From Lophium mytilinum (taxonomy: Eukaryota; Ascomycota; Dothideomycetes; Mytilinidiales; Mytilinidiaceae), in the NCBI GenBank assembly GCA_010093605.1, contig MU004189.1, positions 1,061,834-1,125,833 on the forward strand: a DNA stretch of 64,000 nt. Direction: 5' to 3'. The notes under the pieces are model-generated. The model was not told the DNA's origin. It worked only from the letters and a program-made list of their open reading frames with translations, and did not search any database. Numbering within the stretch: position 1 is the first letter of the stretch; every line of letters begins with the position of its first letter. A program made the position numbers and the translations under genes. Positions 55,037 through 64,000 of the stretch are shown piece by piece.

Positions 55037-58000
55037 ATGTCGACGCCCGAGAACAAAGGCTACCTCTCCGCAGGTATCGGGGCTTTCTCGCCCTGGACCT
55101 CGCGCAGCAACACGCCCAAGCCCCCGCCGAGTCCAAGGGAACCGAGGGAGAGCGAAGCATCCGTTGCATCCGAGACTATGGGAGGGCCACAGAGAGGAGG
55201 CGACCATACCATTAGTCGGCGGCATCGGTTGAGTCTGAGGAATTATCCGCGGGACTGTCCTGTGCTGGCTGTGCAGTGGTATCATGCGATTGATGTAAGT
55301 GCATCCCTGTGCACGGAGAAAGGGCGGTGAGGGGATCTGGAGTGCCAATGCTGATATTGTGGTGTTGCAGATTCCCAAGCGTAAACCACTCGCTGCCAAG
55401 ACTCCTCTCCCCGACGACGAAAAGCCTCCGGCACCGAAGAAGTGGGCGCAGTTCTCGCCGGGCGATTCGAGGGCGATTGAGGCAGCATTCCAGAAGTTAG
55501 CGGATGAGGTTGACATTGCGGATGAGAGAGCGTTGAAATTCCCAGGGAGCCCGCGCCCTCGATCGACAGAGCATCAAGAGTCGCTTGATAAGGCTGGGAA
55601 GGTGAAGGTACCAGTGAATGAAGATTTCCTCTTCGACGTTGATGTTGAGGCAAGAGAATTGGGTCCCGCGTACTGGTTGGGGCCGGTCTACGAGGTGCGG
55701 CGTGGGACTTGGTTCTATGGTGAGTCTAGCCTGAGCCCTGATTGAAGCGGATTGCTAACACGCATTCACAGAGAGCACCGGACTCCCATGCGACGAAAAC
55801 CTTGCCACCCAGCTTGAAGAAGGATATCTGAAACTTAGGCCATGGAAATTCCCGAAGTCCGAAAAGCGCTCCGTATCGCAGCCTCGTTCACGACCACAGT
55901 CATTGAGAGCTGCTCCTGGAGACGAATACCGGAAAAGCCTCAAGGAGTCTAGATCGAATCCCATAACCCCAAAATCATCCTCGGACAACCTGAAAGCCGA
56001 GTCCCCTTATTCCGCGAGTGATGCTACAGGAGAGGAGGCATCACCATCCCATGATCAAATGAAAGCCCATCGACTGTTCGGTACACACATGAACTCTGTT
56101 GTCACCTATCAAAATTCGACAACAGCATGGCTTTTGACAGACGATTTTCTTTCACGCATGAGCAGCAACGTCTATCAACGATTCGCCGGTGGTGGACACT
56201 TCGCGGGCGTCAAACTCACTCGAGGCTCATCTAGCATGACGAAGAAGAGCAAAGACGACGACCGGCCGGGATCATCTGGCTCAACGTCTGATGATGCATC
56301 CGAGGCGAATACCGAGGGCAAACCCGAAGTCAAAATCGACACTGATGTTTCAGACGGAGAAGAAGAAGACCATGCACAGTCGCCTTCGGAAGCTCGCACG
56401 AAGACTCTCGCAAGGCACATGTCATCTCTGGTGTCCTCGACGCAACCGGCAGATCCTGCTAAGCAAGAAGAGGAAATCCGGAAACGGGATGAGAAAGAGA
56501 TCCGTGACGACTACCAGGACCAGTCCGGCGAAGAGCAAGGCCGTGACATTGAGCACCTGCTTCTCGTTACCCATGGCATTGGACAACGTCTTGGAATGCG
56601 CTTGGAGAGTGTCAACTTTGTCCACGATGTCAACACTCTGAGAAAGTCTCTCAAGGGCGTCTACGCGAACTCTACTGATCTACAGGCTTTAAACGCCGAG
56701 GTTGACAAGCTGCCTAAAAATTGTCGAATCCAGGTCCTCCCCATCTGCTGGAGACATCTCCTCGACTTTCCAAAACAGAGCCTCAAGCACAATCGCAAAG
56801 AACACGACCTCGGTGACCTCGATTTCGATGACCAGGATTACCCTAATCTCGAAGACATCACCATCGAAGGCGTTCCTACCGTGCGCAATCTCATCACCGA
56901 CCTCGCCCTCGATATCCTCCTCTACCAGAGCCCCGCATACAAAGGTCATATCTCTCGCATCGTGCTTCAAGAATGCAACCGCATCTATCGTCTCTTCCGC
57001 GAACGCAACCCCTCCTTCAATGGAAAGGTAAGCTTGGTCGGCCACTCTCTTGGCTCCGCCATTCTCTTTGATATTCTCTGCCACCAGAAAGATGATAGTC
57101 CTTCCCAACACCACAAGCACCGGCGCGCCACCGATGACCACATGAAACTCGACTTCCCCGTTGAGGACTTCTACGCCCTCGGTTCGCCGCTTGGTCTCTT
57201 TCAGATGCTAAAAGGTCGAACCATCGCCGCTCGTCAACCATCTGCGTCGCATACCCCCGCCGAAACCCCGGGTGAGGGCTTCGATGACCCCTTCGTCTCG
57301 CCGACCGGTAAATCAAAGGCATTCGAAATCACCACCAGCCGTCCGAAATGCAACCAGCTTTTCAACATCTTTCATCCCACTGACCCCATCTCGTACCGCA
57401 TCGAGCCTCTAATCTCCCCAGCCATGAGCGCCTTGAAACCCCAACCCCTCCCATACACCAAGAAAGGTATCTTCGGCGCCCCAGTCGGCCAAGGACTAAC
57501 CGGCATCGGCGCGCGCGTCGGCCAGAGCGTCAGCGGGCTCTGGACCAGCCTGAGCTCCGGCATCGCGTCCAGCCTCATCAACCGCAGCCTCGGCATCACC
57601 GGCGACGACGCCGTCAAGCTCCAATCCCAGTCCGCCCGCCCCTTGTCCATCGGCGCCGGCACCAACATCACAGCCGGTGGCGTCCTTCCCACAACAGGTA
57701 AAGACCCAGACCCCGCCTTCATCAACGAAGAGCGAAAGCGCCGCCTTGGCGAAGACCCTATCACCGCCGGCGACGTCGGCGAACACCCCCCCACGCTTAT
57801 CGACACAGAGATCGAAACGCTCTTCTCCGGCTTCCATAAGCGCACGCGGAGCCAGACGAGTGAGGACGCGTGGGCCACGAGGGAGTCGCTTGAATGGCAA
57901 GAACTGGAAGAAAAGAGCCGGCGGCTGCGGCGGGAAGAGGCGAAGGTGCGAGCACTGAACAGCAACGGCCGTGTGGACTACAATATCCAAGAAGGCGTAA

Positions 58001-58246
58001 GTAATGCGAGTTTGCTACGTGTGTTGGGGACGCAACGGGGTGGGCTTTTGGCGAGAATGGTTGGTGCTAACTGTGCTAAAGGCATTTGATATCAATATTT
58101 ACCAGAGTATTGCGAGCCACTTGACGTATTGGGCGGATGAGGACGTGGGGCACTTTATTATCTCGCAATTGTTGGCGAGGCATAGGGTGTTTATGGGGAA
58201 GGAGGGGGAGATGGAGAAGGAGGAGAAGAAGGAACAAGAGGAGTAG
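55037..58246 (+). CDS. DDHD-domain phospholipase (intracellular PLA1-like)
   Basis: Model join(55037..55294,55371..55719,55772..57996,58082..58246), 998 aa from the conservative start; a longer N-terminus is possible. Introns are 76, 52 and 85 nt, and the last has a GTGCTAAC branch. The protein belongs to the DDHD lipase family (yeast YOR022C-like), which hydrolyses phospholipids such as phosphatidic acid or cardiolipin. Landmarks: a WWE-like N-terminal region with VQWYHAIDIPKRKPL; HLLLVTHGIGQRLGMRLES; the serine-hydrolase elbow SLVGHSLGSAILFDIL; and the DDHD region with DFYALGSPLGLFQMLKG, FNIFHPTDPISYRIEPLI and, after the last intron, SHLTYWADEDVGHFIISQL. The C-terminus is a short Glu/Lys-rich tail. 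Residues about 290-420 are low-complexity, acidic and likely disordered. Normal length for fungal members. Confidence 0.9.
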
Positions 58247-60350
58247 GGGCGGTTTTGTAGGAGTTAGTGAGTAGTTGTAGGTTATACCCCTAACGGCATG
58301 GATATCCCACTCTTCGAGTTTGTCTTCTGCGCGTGAGATACCGTTGTCTGGGGCGGCCTAAGTATAGGGTAGCAGGCCGGTCGAGAGGGTGTCTAATATA
58401 GACTGCGTGGATATCTGGATGGGCAGCTCGACTGAAAAGACATGTAGTCGGATACCGCACTCGGTAGGCAAGAATGCTGCGCGCGCGATACCGCTGTAAG
58501 GAGTAGCCTGGGTAACGTGGAGTTGTCTGGAAAAAGGGTCGCCTAATCTGCACTGCGTTTACAAAAGGACGGGCGTATAGCTATCCCACTGCTCGAGCTT
58601 TGCTTCTGCGCAGGAAGATACTGCTGTCTGGAGCTTGGGACGCTGGTAGCTAGCCGGTCCGCATGGTGTCTGATATCGACTATACGAATATTTAGATGGG
58701 CTGCTGGAGTATGAAAATGGGCGGGCGCGTATCTCACTCCTTCGGCGGGGTTTTTGCAAGTGTGATACCACTGTCTGGGGTGGTTCAGGTAGGGTGCAGC
58801 GGGATGGGAAAAGGTAATGTAATTTCTACCCCATGATTATAGAAACATATTTACGGATTTGTAGGTGGTACAGCTTCAGTCTTGCTCGCGCGATGCTAAT
58901 GTTAGGGGTGGCCTAGCGAGGGTGCGACGGGGTGGGAAAAATTAGCTGAAATACAACTGCTTGAACGATAGGATACGGTCGCGTAAGTCTCACCGCAGGG
59001 AGGTTGCTTTTGGCGGTGCGAGAGCACTGTTTAGGGTGGCTCAGCTGGAGTCCGACCGGAATGGTCAAGAGGCTACCTGATATAGACCACCTGAATGAAA
59101 GGATAATTCCTCGGAAGCCTTGTCGTTAGGTGCTTGCTATTGCTCGCTCAATAGCACTGTCGGGGGTAGCCCAGCTAGGGTGTCACTAGCTGGTCAAAAG
59201 GAAGCCGAAACTCAACTGCAAGAATAGAAGGATATAGATCCGTAAATTATAGTACGGGGACTGTCTTTCTGCTCGCTTAATAGTACTGTCCGGGGTAGCC
59301 TAATTAGGGTATCGGCGGCCGTTCAATAGGTAGTCTAATTCCCACTGCAACATTCTTGACATCGGGTATAGAGTTGAGCAAGCTTACTGGGGCACTCCCA
59401 GGGGTGGTGCTATTAGTTCGTACTCTCTTCTCTTTCGTGCTAATACTACCCGAGCTGCTTTTAGTACGCTTTCCCTATACCTAGAGTAAAGAGGTTGTAA
59501 GCTTACGCACATGAAATTTTTGCTGCGGGACGTTTACTTTGCTCACTCAATACCACCGTTTGGGGTGGCTTAGCTGGGGTTTTGTTAACCGGCCAAGAAG
59601 TAGTCCTATTCCGGTTACATCAGTCTTTAGATCATGATTAGAGCTCTAGAAACCTGTAGTGGTGCTCTAAACGGTGGCGTTGTCAGTCTGCTATTCCATT
59701 CTATGGGTGGTTGATTTGGGCTGGCATCTGATCACCACTGACGTCTTCTCAACAGACTCGGGAATCTCATTGCTGGAGCTTCCAGCTTGCTCGCGCGACA
59801 CCGCTGTGAGGAGTGTCTCGGCTAGCAGGTAGGTGGTCGGTCGAGAGGTAATCCAATTCCTCTTGCATTACTCTTTACATCTTTATCAAAGACTCGAGGC
59901 GCGTTGGGGTGCCCCAAGCAATCTCTATTCTATTTCTTTGGGTGCCAATCCTCCTCCGCTTCCATGCAGCATCTTTTGGAACCACGGTACTGAGTAGCTC
60001 AATTACGAGGCAGTCAGTCAGTCAAGAGGCAGCCCGAATCCCACACTCCTTGCATGAGCATCGCGTTCGGAGTCATAAATTGCCGTAGATCGAGACGAAG
60101 TCAGTGAGGCCACCTCCGCTCTCACATTCACCACAACGCACAGCCACCAGCTCCAAGACGTGGATTTGTGCCCATCGACCCAACCTTAAAACCAACGCCG
60201 CATCGCCCACTCTCACCTCGCTCATCGCCACATCATCCGCGCAGCTCGCTGCCAATAGTAAAAGCTTTATGAAGGCAGCCGCCAACGACCATCCACCAAC
60301 ACAGACAACTTGAAGCGCGCAGCACAGATCGACTTGCCTCTTCATCAGCC
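58247..60350. repeat. Degenerate tandem array, units of about 130-150 bp
   Basis: Between about 58290 and 60060 a block like CTGTCTGGGGTGGCTCAGCT recurs near 58345, 58495, 58623, 58771, 58897, 59027, 59156, 59285, 59559, 59804 and 59984, mostly 126-150 bp apart. In many units it is preceded by a GCTCGCGCGATA-like stretch and followed by AGGGTG...GG and an AATT/CACTGCA segment. Units are strongly diverged. No coding potential; the rest up to 60350 shows no gene. Confidence 0.75.
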
Positions 60351-60909
60351 ATGTCCTCCGCGTTTCCTCCCGCCTTTCAGATCACACCCGCACCCCTCCC
60401 CCCCGGTCTCCCTCCCGGCCGCGCGACCATGGTCGTTCTCCCAATCCGCGCGAACGCGAACACCGCCGCGTCCATGGCTATGCCACCTCCGAAGCCGAAG
60501 CGGTTCCCGCCGAAGGAGAAGGTCCAAAGCCAGCAGCAGCTGCAGCAGATGCCGGTACAAGCGCAGGTGCCGGTCGAGGATCCAAAGTATACGAAGATGG
60601 TGCGTTTACAAATCTAGTGCTATATCATATCTTTCTCTTTGCTAGTTTCGGTTGAATGGTTTCGCTTGTACGCTTTCCTCGCATTTTAAAGCCAATGTGG
60701 AAGTGGATGTAGAAGCTAATGACCTGGGAACGATGCAGCGTAGTGCCGCTTTCCACGATCTTGTCAATAGACCCGCGTACGCGTTCTACTACGAGGCGAC
60801 GATTCGGCAGTGGTCGGAGTCGGTGTCGATTGCGACGAATCTGAAGGAGAGGATGGGAGAGAAGGAGGCGATGAAGGGGGGAGTTTGGCCGTGGGGGAAG
60901 AAATTTTGA
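60351..60909 (+). CDS. Hypothetical protein, Pro-rich N-terminus
   Basis: Spliced model join(60351..60599,60646..60909), 170 aa. The intron is 46 nt, GTGCGT donor and TTGCTAG acceptor, phase 0. The N-terminal half is Pro- and Gln-rich (PAPLPPGLPPGR, SQQQLQQMP) and probably disordered. The second half, FRLNGFACTLSSHFKANVEV then DLVNRPAYAFYYEATIRQWS, looks structured. No signal peptide or membrane helix. A further short frame (61000-61095, ending DVLDEDNKRDLRDM) could be a third exon if exon 2 is spliced earlier. Not recognised. Confidence 0.55.
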
Positions 60910-61334
60910 GAGGGGCTCGCCGGGAGGCTCCACAGCGAGTAAAGGATGGGAGTAGAGAGGGGAAGTTGGAGAGAGGAAGGGTGAGATGGCAGGAGAGGCG
61001 TTGAAGCAGCAGCGCTCCTAGCGGATATGTTCGAGACGTTGAAAACAATCGACGTCTTGGATGAGGACAATAAGCGAGATCTTCGGGATATGTGATTTGG
61101 CTTAAAGCAAGACACTACGACGCCGGTCTCCAGATCCCAAGATAATAGGGGTTTCATGTAATGCGAATATATCAGCGCATTCACCATGACCAGCGCACCA
61201 CCTTCTAACCACAACCATGCGCCGACGTGAGCCCTTCAGAAACCACCAGCATCACCACAACCACCCATTGCACCCGATTGTCTATCTACCTGACTCAACA
61301 CGATCCAAAAACTGACCCTCCTCAACACATAACC
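60910..61334. other. Intergenic, possible unread exon
   Basis: Holds the open segment 61000-61095 (ALLADMFETLKTIDVLDEDN) with a coding look but no clear link to its neighbours. Nothing else seen. Confidence 0.35.
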
Positions 61335-61827
61335 ATGCCCGCACCCCCACAAGCTCCCCCAATAACCAAACCAGCTGCGTCACCCAAACCCTTCTGCGAC
61401 ATCACCATTGCGCAGAAATACGTAAGCGCTGCTGTCCGTGCGATACTCGCAGCCAGATTTCTCGTACTTGCAAAGAGGGGAACCGACGAACTGACTATCT
61501 TCCTCACATACAGTGGTTCTCAATCCTCAAAGCCACCCCTCACCATCGTTACTGGAACGATAGTGCTATTCGGCGATGGATGGAAGATGCTGCGCCTGTT
61601 GCGCCACCAACGGATGTTCCGGCGCTGGATGTTGTGAGTTCTGCCCTCTTATGAGCTTCGGAGAGGGGTGCGAGGGATGCTACGGGACTAACGGGGTGTA
61701 GGACGGAATTGAGAGGATAGTGGCTGAGATGGAGGAGGAATGGGGGAAGGGGAGGGGGAAGATTAGGCTGCGAAGAGGTGTGCGGAAGGGGGTTCCGCCG
61801 TTGTGGACCAACTTTCACGACCTATAG
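61335..61827 (+). CDS. Small conserved-looking protein, unknown
   Basis: Spliced model join(61335..61421,61514..61633,61702..61827), 110 aa. Introns are 92 nt (GTAAGC) and 68 nt (GTGAGT, GGACTAAC branch), both phase 0. Exons read a Pro-rich N-terminus, then ITIAQKYWFSILKATPHHRY, a WNDSAIRRWMED segment, an acidic stretch ERIVAEMEEEWGKG and a basic tail RLRRGVRKGVPPLW ending NFHDL. Three exons that join cleanly make chance unlikely. Its YWN-SAIRRW sequence has Trp/Arg like the RW-box genes, but the order and spacing differ, so it is not counted among them. Function unknown. Confidence 0.6.
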
Positions 61828-62136
61828 CGACGACGAATGGGTGAAACAGCTGTTAAGGCAGATAAAATGCTACTGTATTGAGACTTTCGACGCCGCTGTA
61901 ACGCTTTCGGAGGTGTCCTACATATCAACGTTGATCTAGATATGGTGGCGCGATGGTAAGATGGAAATGGGAATGTAGTTTTACGAGCTTCTGACGTTCT
62001 GGAAGCTCTTTTGTAGTCTAGCGAGTGGCTGGTGCGGAGTTCTTCAGTTACTTGTTTCAAATACCTGAGGTAAGTATGCTCGCGGACGTTCAAGATTGGA
62101 CGTTGAGTGTGGCGGTGCACTGGTCCTGAGGCGCTA
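61828..62136. other. Intergenic up to TIR element
   Basis: About 300 bp, no gene seen. Confidence 0.4.
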
Positions 62137-64000
62137 GAGGGCGGCACGGGCTTGTGCACGGGACTAGCTCGTGCACGCATTACCAAAAATCACGCACAAT
62201 AGAAAAATAAGGTTTTCCACTATAATAAGACTTTCTATACAACTCTATAAGTATAAAGTTAAGGTAACTAAAGCTACTCTTTTACTCTATTATAACTATG
62301 TAACTCTCTAGATACTTAAAGGACTTTCTATTTCTCTATAGCTAGCCTAAGGCCTTAAATATATTAATTTTCTTCTTATTATCTATTATAATAATATACT
62401 AAGTTTTTAAAGCTATTTTTCTTAGTATATATAGCTTATAAGCTCTACTTTTACTAAGTAGCTACTAATTAGCTAGCTTTATAGCTTAGGCGGCTTTATC
62501 TAATATCTTTTTAGCTCTCTTAGTATTATATACTATTCTCTTATATATATTCTTCTAATGCCGCTACTAAGATACTTACTACTATATTTATACCTATTAT
62601 TTCTCTTTTTATATAGCTTTTTAAAGCTTTATATTCTCTTTAGTATTAAAAACCTACTTTTTCTCTTTCTTTTATTTCTTTTAAAGCTTATATACCTATT
62701 TTACCTTATTAGGGCTATAGATTATTATAAATCTATCTTCTTTATATATAATAGCTTTAAAAAGAGGCTATTACCTCTTTCTTTTCTTTTATTTCTTCTT
62801 AATAGCTCTATATATAGCCTTATATTATATTTCTATAAGCTTAAGCTATATCTCTAGCTTATATACTCTCTATATAAAAGTATAGTTATTTTAGCTTAGT
62901 ACCTCTTTTAAAATTCTTACTATAGCTTTCTAGAATATTTCTATACTAAAATTAGCTATAGGAAGTTTCTTCTAAGTACTTATATTATACTAATATTAGA
63001 TTTTCTTTAAAATAACCTTAGAATTATATAGATATATACTAGTCCTTTTAAAGCCTAAAGCTATATTCTTAGGCATTATTATAAGCTTCTATACTAGCTA
63101 AAATAATTAAAAGAAGTTTCTCTTTATAAATCTTATATACCCTTAATTTTAATACTAAAATATTACTAATTAAGTATTATACTATATAGTAAGAGGGCTA
63201 AAAAGAGAGATATTTAATAGCTATAATTTATATATTAAATAAGGTAGAAATATAAAGAGAAGAATTCTATTCTTAATATAAAAGTTAATAAATTTACTTA
63301 TTATATATAAACCGTAGCTATTAACTATTAGTAGCTACTAATCTCTTCTATACTAAGCTTTAGCCTTTATTTCTCTTTAGAATATAGTATATAGCTAGGC
63401 GTAGCCTATAGTATAAAAGGTCTATCTATTTAGTAAAGATCTAAAGAAATAGCTATATTTTTATAGTTTAAAATTCTATAGCTATATATTTTATAGATTA
63501 CTAGAAATAGCTTAGTATATAAGAGTAGAAGAGAGCTTTATTCTATTAGTATAGATAGAAGCTACTACTATAATCTACTCTCTATTTCTATTCTATATAA
63601 TATTCTTAAGCTTTAGTATATTTTTAGTAAAGATTCTATACTATTCTATTAAATAGCTAATAAGAAAGCCCTTTTTATCTATATTATAGATATTATACTA
63701 CTTAATACTATACTACTTAATTTTATTACTAAGAAGCTTAAAGTATAAGCTATAGTAGTATTTTAACTCTATCTTTTACTATATAGAATTAATAGGCTTT
63801 AAATAGCCTATATTTAGCTATATTTTATATTACTTATAGAACTAGTATATCTAGTTTTCTTCTAGCTAAATATTATTTATTTTCTAGGCTAAATAATAGA
63901 GAATTTAATATATAGAGGGTATTTCTTTAGCTATAAGGTAGCTAATATAGGCTAGGAGAGCACTAGATTAAGCGCTATTAAGTAATATTTAAGTATTATA
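62137..64000. mobile_element. RIP-degraded TIR DNA element, left end, cut by window edge
   Basis: After TA (62135-62136) the DNA reads GAGGGCGGCACGGGCTTGTG and GGACTAGCTCGTGCACGC, the same terminal repeat as the element at 22925. From about 62190 to the window end the sequence is almost pure A+T and has no readable gene; a 99-codon frame (62558-62857) is a by-product of A+T bias. It is at least 1.86 kb and its inner sequence differs from the 22.9-kb element. Confidence 0.75.

Noticed and set aside
62558-62857. 99-codon open frame in the A+T-rich end
   Set aside because: Composition is almost only Leu, Phe, Tyr, Ile and Ser, as expected for RIP-type A+T DNA; no protein feature.

Overview
The window reads as the genome of a filamentous ascomycete (Pezizomycotina; probably a dothideomycete, from family resemblance only). 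The evidence is short 46-100 nt introns with GTRNGY donors and CTAAC/CTGAC branch points, a Zn2Cys6 regulator, a YAT-type amino-acid permease, a DDHD lipase, and repeats turned almost pure A+T in the C-to-T/G-to-A manner of repeat-induced point mutation (RIP).

Layout. 0.1-7.3 kb carries ordinary genes: a secreted or membrane-anchored arylsulfotransferase-like protein, a four-helix membrane protein, a RIP-degraded fold-back element, and an amino-acid permease. A pogo/Fot1-type MITE lies at 7.9-8.2 kb. From 9.9 to 52.7 kb comes the most striking part. At least eleven tiny two-exon genes (71-112 aa), all on the + strand and mostly 2-4 kb apart, share only a C-terminal box of about 20 residues: an invariant Arg-Trp, nine residues, then Trp, usually in the setting YSMxRWLxExPKEExWxTE. 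I call it the RW-box family (provisional name). Each has a phase-0 intron, usually 53-64 nt, between a variable polar first exon and the box-bearing second exon. Most have a TATA box 120-205 nt upstream of the ATG. Two further copies are decayed. I do not recognise this family.

The array is split at 22.9-37 kb by a nested transposon (a RIP-ruined LTR retrotransposon inside a small TA-flanked TIR element) and by a small metabolic group: a short-chain dehydrogenase, a divergent Zn2Cys6 regulator and an NmrA-like reductase. Between the RW-box genes lie diverged duplications, tandem and inverted repeats, and broken pieces of host genes (Est1-type domain, Noc3-like), so this is a fast-rearranging accessory compartment.

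From 53 kb onward ordinary sequence returns: a possible one-helix protein, 121-bp tandem repeats, a DDHD-domain phospholipase, a degenerate minisatellite-like array of about 130-bp units (58.3-60.1 kb), and two small unrecognised spliced genes. The last 1.9 kb is A+T-rich DNA that starts with the same TIR as the element at 22.9 kb. No rRNA, tRNA or CRISPR array was recognised. All splice models are read by eye from consensus sites and frame continuity.
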